Under the pieces are notes generated by a model. It worked only from the letters and a program-made list of their open reading frames with translations. It made no database searches and had not been told where the DNA came from. A stretch of 64,000 nucleotides of DNA from Pseudanabaena sp. PCC 7367. Lineage in GTDB: Bacteria > Cyanobacteriota > Cyanobacteriia > Pseudanabaenales > Pseudanabaenaceae. Both the position numbers and the translations under genes were made by a program. Below, piece by piece: positions 28,033 through 38,900 of this stretch (its first letter is position 1; every line of letters begins with the position of its first letter). The stretch is taken from contig NC_019690.1 of assembly GCF_000317065.1 (NCBI RefSeq), forward strand, positions 186,001 to 250,000. Reading direction: 5' to 3'.

Positions 28033-29079
28033 ATGTTTTCAAGATTAGAACTTGATAACTTTGGTATTTTTAACCAATTTGTGTGGGAGAACCATACCAG
28101 AATTAATATCTTAATTGGCAAAAATGATACCGGTAAAAGCTATCTACTTAAAATCCTTTATGCACTTGCAAAGAGTATAGAAGATCATAATAAACAAGCA
28201 CAGCCAGATTCCTTACAGAAAGACCTAAGAACTCTGCTGGCAGATAAACTAATTTGGACATTTCAACCCGAGAAAGGATTAGGTCAATTAGTTACAAAGG
28301 GGCAAAGTAGATTAAATGTAGAAGCTCGTATATGCAAAGAAAATTATCACTTTTCTTTCGGGCGTGACACCAATCGTCAAATCAAAGATATTTCTAATTT
28401 TGTTCTACCTTCAGATAACTTGGGAGCGATTTTTATTCCTCCTAAAGAAGTGCTGACAGCTTTTGAAGCGATCGCCGCAGTACGCGAGCAGCTTGAAATT
28501 TTTGGCTTTGACGATACATACTATGACCTGATTACCGCCCTACGTTTACCAACTACTCAAGGCAGAATCCAAAAAGATTTAAAGGAAGTTCTGGACAGTC
28601 TTGAACAGCTCTTCAGTGGTGAGATTGTCCGTGAAGATAAGCAGTTTGTGCTGAAGCGAGGTAGAGAAAAGTTTGGCATGTTTCAGGTGGCTGAAGGTGT
28701 TAAAAAAATTGGCGTTCTTACTACCCTTATTCGTAATCGCGTTCTTCAAAAGGGAACTATCTTATTTATAGATGAGCCCGAAAATAATCTGCATCCTGAA
28801 GCGATCGTGACGCTTTGCAAAATGCTGTTTAGTCTCAGTAAAGCAGGAATTCAAATTTACCTCGCTACCCATAGCTATTTTGTGATTCAGCAGTTTGAAC
28901 TAATTGCGCGTCATCATAATGAAGAAATTCAGATTTGCTCTTTAGTGAAACAAGATGAAACAGAAAATACAATCACACCGGAATTCCAAGATTTACGCCA
29001 GGGAATTCCTGATAATCCAATTATTGATGTTTCTATTAAGCTGTATGAGGAGGATGTGAGATTGGAGTTAGAAGTGTAG
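28033..29079 (+). CDS. AAA/ABC-type ATPase (AAA_15/21-like), first gene of a two-gene unit
   Basis: A 348-residue SMC/OLD-like ATPase without Toprim. Walker A is GKNDTGKS (near 29-36) with the N-terminal FSRLELDNFGIF start typical of AAA_15/AAA_21. Walker B is ILFIDEPENNLHPEA, and the H-loop is ATHSYF. The middle region is helical and short. It is followed after 2 bases by a gene with a D...E-x-K motif, so the two form one unit. ATPase plus nuclease pairs like this are common in phage defence (for example Septu), but I cannot match this pair to a named type. Confidence 0.88.
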   Translation: MFSRLELDNFGIFNQFVWENHTRINILIGKNDTGKSYLLKILYALAKSIEDHNKQAQPDSLQKDLRTLLADKLIWTFQPEKGLGQLVTKGQSRLNVEARICKENYHFSFGRDTNRQIKDISNFVLPSDNLGAIFIPPKEVLTAFEAIAAVREQLEIFGFDDTYYDLITALRLPTTQGRIQKDLKEVLDSLEQLFSGEIVREDKQFVLKRGREKFGMFQVAEGVKKIGVLTTLIRNRVLQKGTILFIDEPENNLHPEAIVTLCKMLFSLSKAGIQIYLATHSYFVIQQFELIARHHNEEIQICSLVKQDETENTITPEFQDLRQGIPDNPIIDVSIKLYEEDVRLELEV

Positions 29080-29081
29080 AT

Positions 29082-29609
29082 ATGCCAGATTACCAGGAAA
29101 GTGGCTTAAATATTTCACTACCCAATAATCAATGCTTTCGCTTTTGTGATTTGAACACATATAAAGGGCTTAAGGGGAAGCAGCTAAAAGAAGTTGATTT
29201 TTGCTGGTGGGATTCAAGTCGTAATACATTCTGGCTTTTGGAAGTAAAGGATTACAGTCACTTGACAAGTATTGAAAAGTTACCTGACCATCTGCTAGAA
29301 AATCTTACTAATAAAATAACGGATTCCTTACTTATACTCGGTGCTGCCTGGAGTGGCACAAATAAAGGTCAAAACATACTTCATGAATTACCATCAACTT
29401 TCCGAATCTTTCCTATGACACCGCATAAGATGAAGATAGTATGCATACTTAAGCTCACTGAACATCATAAAAAAGTTTATCTTAAGCCACTAAAAGATAA
29501 TTTGAATAATCGACTGGCTGGCAGAGTTGCGCTATTTGATTTACAACGTGTCACTTTAATTGATCACGGCACAGCATCAACAATGGGGTTACCAATTACT
29601 TCTATGTAA
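29082..29609 (+). CDS. Putative PD-(D/E)XK-like effector paired with the ATPase
   Basis: This 175-residue protein has EVDFCWWD followed by FWLLEVKDY, a D-x(n)-E-x-K arrangement as in PD-(D/E)XK nucleases. The helical region after it (IEKLPDHLLENLTNKITDSLL) fits the core helix. No other domain is recognised. It starts 2 bases after the ATPase stop, so translation is coupled. A nuclease effector switched by the ATPase is a reasonable inference; the catalytic residues are read from the sequence only. Confidence 0.65.
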   Translation: MPDYQESGLNISLPNNQCFRFCDLNTYKGLKGKQLKEVDFCWWDSSRNTFWLLEVKDYSHLTSIEKLPDHLLENLTNKITDSLLILGAAWSGTNKGQNILHELPSTFRIFPMTPHKMKIVCILKLTEHHKKVYLKPLKDNLNNRLAGRVALFDLQRVTLIDHGTASTMGLPITSM

Positions 29610-29937
29610 AGATGAAATGGTTCTTTCACGATCGCCTAACCTTATTTACCCCATTTCAATCACGTAAACCGGCAAGGGGATAGAAAGGGCGATTATCATC
29701 CGTTGTAGTGTTAACCATTCAACCAGTTAGCTAGTTAACAGGCCAGCTATATATAGTTTCTTGTAGTTGAGGCCTAAATATTAATTGGCAAGGGGCATAA
29801 CCAGATATACATTGTAAGCTAGACTATGTATGCCCTCCCTTTGATAAGAAACTTTACATTTAGCCGTGTATATGTGAGCGTCTGTTATTTTGAACATAGC
29901 CAGCATATCCCTTGCCTTGTGTTAACAATTGAAGACT
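29610..29937. other. Intergenic stretch before a PAS kinase
   Basis: About 330 bases with no gene. It includes an AT-rich part with several ctagt/actag words. The promoter of the following kinase is expected here. Confidence 0.35.
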
Positions 29938-32724
29938 ATGGTCGGCAATCCTGAGCCTTGGTACCCAAGTAAGCAAAGGCGATCGATGGAGCAAACTGAC
30001 ATGCTGTACCGATCGTTGTTTTATGGTTCTGAACATGCGATCGTGGTCTATGCCAGGGATACTACTGTTCTAGCGATCAATCCGGTTGCGGCTAAGCATC
30101 TAGGGCGATCGATCGAGGAATGCTGGGGCAAGACGTTGCAAGAATTAGAGCCATCAAAATATGAGCTAACCGGCCAAAGGCTAGCACAGGTAATTGATAC
30201 TGGCGAAACGCTGCAGACCGAAGATTGGCTTGAATTGCCCAGTGGGAATAAATGCTTCGCTTCTACCTTGCAAGTGATTCGGGATTTTGAACCGGGCAAA
30301 GACGCGGTGCAGGCGATCGCCGTTGATATCACTGCCCAAAAGCAAGCGGCAGCAGCAAACCAGGAAAATGAATTCCGCTCTCGCTATCTCTATGAAAATA
30401 CGCCAGTAATGATGCATTCGATCGATAGTGCGGGCAGATTGGTGAATGTTAGTAACCATTGGCTGGCAAAACTTGGCTACACCAGAAAGGAAGTGATTGG
30501 CAGAAAGTCGATTGAATTCCTCTCACCAGCTTCACGCCGCTATGCAGAAGAGATTGCCTTGCCTGTCTTTTTCCAAACTGGGAGAGTAGAAGATGTGCCA
30601 TATCAGTTCGTTTGTAAAGATGGTCGGCTCTTAGATGTTTTACTCTCGGCGATCGTGGAGTATGACCAGAATGGCAATATTAACCATTCATTGGCCGTAT
30701 TGAATGATGTAACTGAGCAAAAAAAAGCAGAAGCAGATCTCCGTCAAGCCTATGCAGAAGTGGAAGCCCAGGTGCTACAACGGACAGAGCAACTAAGTCA
30801 GGCCAATCAACTTCTTCATCAAGAGATTAAAAAACATGTGGTGACGGAAACTGCGCTGCGCGAGAGTGAAGCAACTAAGCAGATTATCTTAGATACCATT
30901 CCCGATTTATTGGTGCGGATGGATGCAGCAGGCAATTATCTCGATATGATATCTGGTGGTGATATCCCCTTGATCAAGCCGCTAGAGGAAATGGAAAATG
31001 TCAATATTTATGATGCTATACCTCACGATCTGGCAGAGCAGCGTATGCACTTCACTGCAATTGCTTTGGCCACTGGCGAGAAACAGATTTACGAATATAA
31101 AATAGAAGTAAAAGGAAGGGTCTATTATGAAGAGGCTCGGATTGTAGTTATTGGTGAAGATGAAGTTTTAGTTATTATTCGTAATATTAGCGATCGCAAG
31201 GAAGTAGAAGCTGCCCTGCATGAAAGTAGAGAAAGATATCGATTACTATCAATGCTCAGCCCGATCGGGATCTGGAAAGCCGACCCACAAGGGCGCTATC
31301 TTTATGTAAATGAACGGGAATGTCAGATCACTGGTCTTAGTGAAGCGGAATTAATCGTAGAAGGGTGGGAAAGTGCCTTATTCTCTGACGATCGAGAACA
31401 GGTTCTAACAAAATGGTCAAACTTCAGAGCTCAAGCTGAGCGTAATGAAGCAGAGGAAATCGACTTAGAATGTCGCTTACTGCATGTTGATGGTACGATC
31501 GCCTGGGTCTGGACGCAGATCGTAGTAGAACGCGATGATCATGGTGAAATTAGTGGTTATATTGGCGCCGTAATTGATATTAGCGATCGTAAAGCAGCCG
31601 AGATCGCTCTATCTGATAATTCTGCTTTCCTGCAAACAATCATGGATAATCTACCGGTTCCTTTATTCGTGAAAGACGGCCGCACAGAAAATTTTGGCCA
31701 GTTCATCTTTGTCAATGAAATCTTTGAGCATTTGTTTGGAGTCTCAGCCGCTGATATCATCGGTAAAACGGATTATGATTTCTTTCCCCAAGAACAGGCA
31801 GATTTCTTTCGACTCAAGGATCTAGAGGCCTATGAGACCAAAGGGGGCGTGGATATTCCCGAAGAACCGATCGATAGTATCACCCTGGGCAGGAGAATTC
31901 TGCGTACCCTCAAAGTCCCCCTCTTTGATCAGGCGGGTAATCCCAAGTACCTGATTGGTTTTGCTCAGGATATTACTGATTACAAGACCAATGAAGCGAA
32001 AATGCAAGCTAATCTGCTGAAGGAACAAGAGTTAAATCAGCTCAAAACTGAATTTGTGAACATTACTTCCCATGAGTTCCGTAACCCACTCGCTACAATC
32101 AGTGCAGCTTGTGAGAATCTGATCAACTATTCCCACAAACTGTCAGAGCAGAGCAAACGAAAACGCTTGAGTAATATTAAACAAGCCTGCCAACATATGC
32201 ATAACTTGCTAGAGGAGGTGTTGGCATTGGCGAAATTGGAATCGGGTAAGTTTGTCTATGACCCAGCTTTCCTTGATTTTGGGGCGTTCTGCCTGGAAAC
32301 AATTAACAAATTTGAAGTAACTAGTCAACAAAAATCAATCGACCTGGATTATCAAGTGATCGGCGATTGCAGTCAGCTTTGGCTCGATCGGCGCTTAGCT
32401 AGCCTGGCTTTGCATAATCTCTTGAGTAATGCAATCAAGTTCTCACCTGCCCACAGCACAGTCAGCATGACCATAGAGCGCCATGATCAAACAGTAACAG
32501 TAGTAGTAGCAGATCAGGGGATTGGCATTCCCGCTCAGGATCTAGACCAGCTATTTAACTCCTTTCATCGCGCCAGTAATGCTACCCAAATCGAGGGCAC
32601 AGGCTTGGGCTTGTCGATCGCTAAGCAGGTAATTGAGCTATGCGGCGGCACCATTAATGTAACCAGCACGATCGATCAGGGCTCAACCTTCACGATTGAA
32701 CTGCCCTGTATGCGATCGAACTAA
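29938..32724 (+). CDS. Multi-PAS sensor histidine kinase
   Basis: This 928-residue cytoplasmic kinase starts at ATG 29938; TTG 29929 would add three residues. Five PAS domains are visible at about 21-137, 145-262, 309-422, 428-550 and 555-687, with a coiled coil between the second and third. The HisKA His is near 712 in TSHEFRNPLATI. The HATPase shows NAIKFSPAHS, DQGIGIPAQD and GTGLGLSIAKQ. PAS4 contains ARG-like LSMLSPIGIWKADPQG and belongs to the PAS_3 type. Its ligand is unknown and no response regulator is next to it. Confidence 0.93.
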   Translation: MVGNPEPWYPSKQRRSMEQTDMLYRSLFYGSEHAIVVYARDTTVLAINPVAAKHLGRSIEECWGKTLQELEPSKYELTGQRLAQVIDTGETLQTEDWLELPSGNKCFASTLQVIRDFEPGKDAVQAIAVDITAQKQAAAANQENEFRSRYLYENTPVMMHSIDSAGRLVNVSNHWLAKLGYTRKEVIGRKSIEFLSPASRRYAEEIALPVFFQTGRVEDVPYQFVCKDGRLLDVLLSAIVEYDQNGNINHSLAVLNDVTEQKKAEADLRQAYAEVEAQVLQRTEQLSQANQLLHQEIKKHVVTETALRESEATKQIILDTIPDLLVRMDAAGNYLDMISGGDIPLIKPLEEMENVNIYDAIPHDLAEQRMHFTAIALATGEKQIYEYKIEVKGRVYYEEARIVVIGEDEVLVIIRNISDRKEVEAALHESRERYRLLSMLSPIGIWKADPQGRYLYVNERECQITGLSEAELIVEGWESALFSDDREQVLTKWSNFRAQAERNEAEEIDLECRLLHVDGTIAWVWTQIVVERDDHGEISGYIGAVIDISDRKAAEIALSDNSAFLQTIMDNLPVPLFVKDGRTENFGQFIFVNEIFEHLFGVSAADIIGKTDYDFFPQEQADFFRLKDLEAYETKGGVDIPEEPIDSITLGRRILRTLKVPLFDQAGNPKYLIGFAQDITDYKTNEAKMQANLLKEQELNQLKTEFVNITSHEFRNPLATISAACENLINYSHKLSEQSKRKRLSNIKQACQHMHNLLEEVLALAKLESGKFVYDPAFLDFGAFCLETINKFEVTSQQKSIDLDYQVIGDCSQLWLDRRLASLALHNLLSNAIKFSPAHSTVSMTIERHDQTVTVVVADQGIGIPAQDLDQLFNSFHRASNATQIEGTGLGLSIAKQVIELCGGTINVTSTIDQGSTFTIELPCMRSN

Positions 32725-32768
32725 TTGCCAGGTTTATAGTTAGATTTATAGCCTGGTTTTACGAAATT

Positions 32769-33746
32769 TTACGAAATTTTACGAAGACGAGCCACGCGTT
32801 TTTTAGCAACATACCAACCCGCCGCCCCCAGCCCCAGCGCCACCAATCCCATACTGGGGCTAAACTCAAACGGCACCAGCAACACCCGCACATTATCTAC
32901 CCCATTGGAACCAGCACTAACATCAAAGTTCAGGGTGCGACCAGTCCAGGTAATGCCAGCGCTGCCACCATCCACGCCAATATTCATGTCATTTATGCCG
33001 GGATTAACAATACCATCAGGGGGATAAGTAACATTCGCTTGGGCAAAGTTAAGATTAGAAGGATCAAGGGTATCTGAGGCACTGAGGAAAGTATCCTGGA
33101 AAATCAAGCCGCCGATCGGTTTATCAAAGGTGATCGAAGCGGTGGTCGATCGACTAATGCCAATCCCATCAGTTTCTGGGTCATAGGAAAAATAGTAAGA
33201 ATCAATCATAATCCCAGCCGGAATTGCGCCAATACTGAGATTACCGCTGTTATAGTTCACACCTGGTTGATCCGCATCCACTGCAATCGGCACCGCAAAA
33301 ATCTGGTTCACACTTTCTAGAAAGAAGAAAACGTTAGTATCGCTTTCATATTGATTACGTTCAATCGTAAAACCAGGACCGATTGGATCACCAAAAAAGC
33401 CACCACCCGGTGCCTCTAGGTTATCCATCATTGAAAAAGTAAGAGCAGCGGCGGGGTTGGGTAAGCCGATCGCCCCGCACAGGCTAGCTGTGGCCAGGAA
33501 CAGTACCATGCTCCACCTTGGCAGTCTGAATAATTTAAATTTAAATTCAAATTCAAATTTAAATAGCTTGAGCAAGCTGGCTGACATTAGCGATCGATCG
33601 CCCCAGCTTAATTGATGGTTTGCTTGGTCTTTAGACAGAGCTTCAGATAAAGTTTTAGATAGAGGTTCAGTTAGATGCTTAGCTTGAGACAATTTGGCAT
33701 CGTCAAAATTTGACCGCAGCGAGCGGTAACAGCTTTCTTTATTCAT
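32769..33746 (-). CDS. Secreted protein with C-terminal PEP-CTERM-like (PFEFSP) sorting tail
   Basis: The last ~30 residues read VPFEFSPSMGLVALGLGAAGW followed by basic KKRVARLRK. This is the three-part sorting signal (motif, hydrophobic segment, basic end) recognised by exosortase-like enzymes in cyanobacteria. An internal signal peptide is at WSMVLFLATASLCGAIGLPNPAAA. The body is strand-rich, as in extracellular adhesins. The true start is uncertain: ATG 33587 or a later Met gives a better-placed signal than the first Met 33746. A 6-bp A/T repeat at 33528-33566 encodes FEFEFKFK. Confidence 0.75.
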   Translation of the reverse strand: MNKESCYRSLRSNFDDAKLSQAKHLTEPLSKTLSEALSKDQANHQLSWGDRSLMSASLLKLFKFEFEFKFKLFRLPRWSMVLFLATASLCGAIGLPNPAAALTFSMMDNLEAPGGGFFGDPIGPGFTIERNQYESDTNVFFFLESVNQIFAVPIAVDADQPGVNYNSGNLSIGAIPAGIMIDSYYFSYDPETDGIGISRSTTASITFDKPIGGLIFQDTFLSASDTLDPSNLNFAQANVTYPPDGIVNPGINDMNIGVDGGSAGITWTGRTLNFDVSAGSNGVDNVRVLLVPFEFSPSMGLVALGLGAAGWYVAKKRVARLRKIS

Positions 33747-34164
33747 AGTTTCATTGATCTCACATGAATCCTTGATCGCAATCGCTACCAGCTAAATCCA
33801 GGTAGTTCAGCCGATTGAAATTAAAGGTTTAAAAAATTACAGGTTTAAATTGATTGAATTTACATCAATTGAACGGATGTGTATCAGTTAATCCAGACAC
33901 TACAATTGTGAATCGTCTTGGTTGCCTAACTGGCAGTTCTAGTATCCCATTAAAGCGAAATAATCTTCCTTCGCCAAATGACTAGCGTTAATCATATTGC
34001 GCTTTTAACCAAATTTATGCCTATATTTCGCAAAAAAATAGACTAGATTCTGGATCTAGCTCAAGTAGATTAACTAACGTAATGGCCAGGTTCATTTTCG
34101 TCTGAATTGCCCTGAAGCTCTTGGTGATCAGTTACGATCGCCCATGCATTTAATAGTTATACAG
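33747..34164. other. Intergenic stretch
   Basis: About 420 bases between the anchored protein gene and a small minus-strand frame. No gene or strong structure is seen. Confidence 0.3.
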
Positions 34165-34350
34165 CTAGTTAGCGTTCCCTTCCGCCAGGAACAGCATAAT
34201 GTCCAAAATATCCGCTTCATCTTCCTGCAACAGATCGCCACTAATATACTTAGCACCAACCCGTGCTAATTCCGTTTGAATAAGTGAGGGTAGTTCCAGC
34301 TTGCTGCGCAAGGTAGCGATCGCCGTTTGGATTTGATTACAGTCATACAT
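34165..34350 (-). CDS. Small hypothetical protein
   Basis: A 61-residue acidic protein with two helices (QIQTAIATLRSKLELPSLIQTELAR) and an acidic tail (LLQEDEADILDIMLFLAEG). No family is recognised and there is no clear binding site. Codon use looks normal. It may be real. Confidence 0.4.
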   Translation of the reverse strand: MYDCNQIQTAIATLRSKLELPSLIQTELARVGAKYISGDLLQEDEADILDIMLFLAEGNAN

Positions 34351-34709
34351 AGTTCAAAGTTTAGATCCGTCTAATTAAGCCAGTGCTTGGGCTAGGATTG
34401 AGATTTTTTGCTTTTTTACTAGGTATATTAATCTGGGAATATTTGTAATATTTACAGTTTAGGCTTAAATTGCTTTTTTACAAACTTGCTTTAAAACAAT
34501 TTGACATTAATTCGATTGCAATTAATCAGGCTTGGTTTTATATAAATACTTTATGTATATCTAGCTTAAGTATAAACGCGGAGGCAATTCTGTATTCCAA
34601 AATACTTAAGCCAACTTATTCACAATCGTCGGGCAGGGAGTTTGGTTCGCCGCAGGTATAGCCACGATCGCCATTAGCCAAGGTTTCTTCAGGGGCTGGG
34701 TTATGACAA
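34351..34709. other. Intergenic stretch
   Basis: About 360 AT-rich bases between two small minus-strand frames. A 63-codon plus-strand frame here has a composition that does not suggest a gene. Confidence 0.3.
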
Positions 34710-35084
34710 TCATTCCTGAGAACGATCGGCCTCAGTTATGTTTTTTGAATAAATAACTTGAATTAATTCATAGCTAAACTGCCAAATCCGATTAGCAGCC
34801 CTGGTGGACAATGAAACTGGCGATCGATTTCCCTGCCGCCAATAACCACCATCCTTGGCTTCATCCAGGAGCAATTCATGGCTGGAATGCTGTTTAAGGG
34901 GATAAGAAACTTCCCCTGCCCGATCGACACTACAATATCTGTTCAAATCGCAGGCGATATCGCAGACAGGATAAGTTGGGTAAGGATTGATCGTTTGGGT
35001 GTCAGTTGAATCAACCGGAGACGAACTAGAATGCTCTAGGCGCTGTCGAAAACCGAACAAGAAGCGATCGATTGTTTTATTCAT
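34710..35084 (-). CDS. Hypothetical protein
   Basis: A 124-residue protein with MNKTIDRFLFGFRQRLEHSSSS at the start, three Cys in the middle (VCDIACDLNRYC), and a WQFSYELIQVIYSK segment near the end. No domain is recognised. It is isolated between two long non-coding stretches. Confidence 0.4.
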   Translation of the reverse strand: MNKTIDRFLFGFRQRLEHSSSSPVDSTDTQTINPYPTYPVCDIACDLNRYCSVDRAGEVSYPLKQHSSHELLLDEAKDGGYWRQGNRSPVSLSTRAANRIWQFSYELIQVIYSKNITEADRSQE

Positions 35085-35986
35085 TTGTGATGGCCTATAT
35101 GGTGCTTTTAAGTGATTGATTAAGTGATTTATATAAAGGGCTGCTGGCGATCGCTAATTGATTGGATTAGCAAAAACCAGAGAGCAAGATTAATCAAGCG
35201 AGGCTCAGGACTAAAAAAAGAAGTGATCTGAGAAAAATGCTTGATCAACAACTCATTTCAAATTTATTTGATGGGTTATGCAGCAACTACTTTCTTAACC
35301 TGCAATCCCTAACTAAATAATTTGCGCTGCTAAAAGTAAAGGCTGACCGCCGACCGATCGCTTAATTACTTAATGCTGCAAAATAGCTTGAATAAAAAAT
35401 ACTAATTTATTAGCTCAATGAATTGATGTAGCTAGACTCAAAGTAGCTTGGTTTAAATTAAATTTACAAATAAATCTACTAAGTTGACTAAATTAATCCC
35501 TAAGTTGTAACTGGTTGAAAGGCAACTAGTCACGATCGATTTAGATTAAATATTAGCTATCTATTTATGTTTATATAAAACTACAATTAAAATAATTGAT
35601 TTGTTGTAATAAGACCTTTCCCTAACTATCTTACCAAGTAAATCTTTGCTGCGGATGTTAACTTTAGATGAAGCAAGACGAAGAAATATTACAAAAACTA
35701 ATCACTGAATTGACAAATTCAGTTGAACTAGCCTCTGCTCAGAGATGGTTACGGCGATCGACTATTAACTAAACTATATTAATTTGGCAATGAGTATTTA
35801 CTTTAATCTATATGTAACTTTATATACTTTATATATTTAAGATCTATCTACATGTATTTAGATCTACCTTTTAATATGAAGTAAAGATGTGCTTATTTTG
35901 AATTCAGCTTGACCACTTGGCTATGCCTTGATAATGCTCTTATATGTTAATTTGAGGGAACAACAAGGGGGCTAGGAATTTAAATT
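35085..35986. other. 900-base AT-rich region upstream of the exoprotein gene
   Basis: No convincing gene is present. A 34-codon frame starting at ATG 35668 (MKQDEEILQKLITEL) could be a tiny helical protein or remnant. The promoter of the exoprotein gene must lie near its 3' end, which is very AT-rich. Confidence 0.4.
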
Positions 35987-38900
35987 ATGGCCGATCGCCA
36001 GACTAACAAAATTGAACGCCAGCGATTATCATCACTGTCCTCAGCACAGTTTTCAAAGTCGCAGTTTAAATCACGATTGCGTTCACTAAATTGTCTCAGT
36101 CTAGCCCTCACCACAACTGGAATTGGCTTAGGTATTTATGTTGGTTTTAGTTATCTAAACTATGGCGCGGCGTTGATTGGCTTTGAATCAAAATATCTAG
36201 ATCTAGATCTAGATACTGTTGCCTTGGCTCAAGAAATCCAGATTGTGCCCGATCGCTCTTTGCCTCAAAACAGCATCGTGCAGCCCGATGGCAATACCCT
36301 GAATATCACTGGTGGGGCAATAAATGGGGCGAATCTGTTCCATAGTTTCAGTGAGTTCTCGCTTAACTCTGGCCAAACGGCGCATTTTCAAAATGACGCA
36401 GCGATCGCCAATATCCTCACCCGTGTCACTGGCAATAATGTTTCCGAGATTGATGGCCTGATTCGTGCCAATGGCAATGCGAATTTATTTTTGCTCAATC
36501 CCAATGGGATTTTGTTTGGTGAAAACGCCCGCTTAGATCTAGGTGGTTCGTTTGTGGCCACCAGCGCCGATGCGATCGAGTTCGCCGATGGGAATCTTTT
36601 TGCCGCTCAGGATGCAGAATTAGTGCCCCTCTTGACCATGACTGCACCCGTGGGTTTGCAGTTTAATGGGAATGATGGTGTAAATGGTGCGATCGAAGTG
36701 CAGGGGAATGGCCACAACTTCACGAGGGAAAGCCCCATCTTTGCGCCAGTGCTGGGAGTAGGAATGCTAGAAGATGGTTTGCAAGTACAGCCAGGACAGA
36801 ATTTAGCCCTGATTGGTAATGGTATTAATGTCAATGGTGGCTTGCTTGCGGCCGAGGGTGCGCATATTGAGCTGGGTAGTTTGTCAGCGGGTAGAGTTCT
36901 GTTTACGCCGATCGCCCAGGGTTGGGAATTTAATTATGAATCAAGTGCCAATCGCCGCGATCTCAAGTTTAGTGATATTAATCTGCGCGATCGTGCCGCC
37001 GTGGATGGCAGCGGCAGCCTGACCAGTGGCATTTATATTCAGGCTCATAATTTAAATATTACTGATGGCTCGGTGGTGGCAATTCAAAACCAAGGCTTGA
37101 TGCCAGGCAGTGATATCCGCGTGAATGCTAACGGTACAGTCGCTCTCAGTGGCACAACGACTGATACCACAATTCAAAGCAGTATCACCAATACCACCTT
37201 GACTCCAGGCGCATCGGGAGCGATCGCCATCAATGCCGCTGATTTACACGTACTCGAAGGCGCTAGGCTGGTATCGCGTACCTTTAGTAGTGGCAGAAGC
37301 GGCGATATTGAACTGAATGTCAATAATGATTTCCGGATCATTGGCTTCTCACCAATTAATCCACTTGTGTTTAGCACAGTTAGTTCTACTACGCTCTCAG
37401 ACGGCAGGGCAGGGGATATTCGCGTAAATACCCAAAACTTAATCAGTAGAGATGCGGGAGTGCTTTCTAGTGCTACCTTTGATCGCGGCCAGGGTGGCGA
37501 TTTGACCGTAGTTGCCACTGACTTGATCTCTCTAGCTGGAGCCGAACCCTTCACCACCACCCCCAGCTCGATCGCGGCGACAACCTTTAATAGTGGCAAT
37601 GCGGGGAATGTGACTGTTACTGCCAAAAACTTAGTGATTGAACAGGGTGGCCGCATAGATTCATCTACCACTGCCACCGGCAATGCTGGTAGTGTGGAAA
37701 TTAATGTCAGTGAAGCGGTGATTCTAAGTGGCGATCCCACTCAACCAGGCGAACCGGGTCTGATTGCATCCGCTTCGGCGATCGTGTCCGAAGGCTTGCA
37801 AAATGCCTTTAATCTGCCGCCAGTGCCCACGGGCAATTCTGGGAATGTCACGGTTAATACAAAATTGTTGCAGGCCACCAATGGTGGTTTGGTCAGTGTG
37901 GTTAGTAATGGCTCTGGCCATCCTGGCACAGTGCGCATCAACAGCGATCATATATTGCTTACCAATCGGGGTGGCATTCTGGCTCTTACTGATCAAGAAT
38001 CGGGCGGGAATATTGAAATTACCACCGGTGATATCGATATGTTTGCCGCGTTTATCAATGCTTCCTCGATCGGTACTGGCGATGGTGGCAATATTCGGAT
38101 TAATGCCACAGGTAATGTAACGGTGGCAGATGTTGATTTTTTAAACGTCTTTAATAATGTATTTGTGCCCTTTATTTTTATTACACCAGGCAGTCAGAAC
38201 ATAGCTGAAGTGAATGGAATTTTGACCCTTACTAATTCCGCTGGCAGGTCGGGCGATATTGATATTCAAGCCAATCAATTGACTGTGCGTGATGGCGGCC
38301 TGGTGGTCACGGGCGTGTTTGCTAGTAGCACCGCTGGCAATTTAACAATTAATGCCAATCAGTTGCTCAATGTGGATGGTGGTTTAGTAGTAGCGATCTC
38401 GGCGATCGGTGATGGGCAGGGCGGGGATGCTTCAATTACCAGTCCGGTGATCAAGCTCAGTCAGGCCGGGTTAATCACCTCAATTACGCTGGGTTCGGGG
38501 AATGCCGGGAATGTGATTGTGCAGGCTAGTGAAGCGATCGAAATCACCGATACCCTGTTGAGTGGTAGTCCGATTCCAGGCTTTGAAGTCATTCCTTCTT
38601 CGATTTCATCGGCCGCCACCGCTACTTCCACGGGCAATGGCGGTAGCCTGGTGGTTATTACGCCCCAGCTAACTTTAAGCAATCAGGGGGTAATCGCTGT
38701 CAATGCTGATAACATCGGCCAGGCCGGTAATTTGCTAATTCAAAGCGATATTATTTCACTGGATAACAGCGACATTACTGGGAATAGTATTTCCGGTCAA
38801 GGCGGAAACGTTAATTTGCAAGTTGGCGATCGGCTGATTCTGCGCAATGCCAGTAATATCTCTACCACCGCTGGATTAGATCTAACTAGCAGTGGGAATG

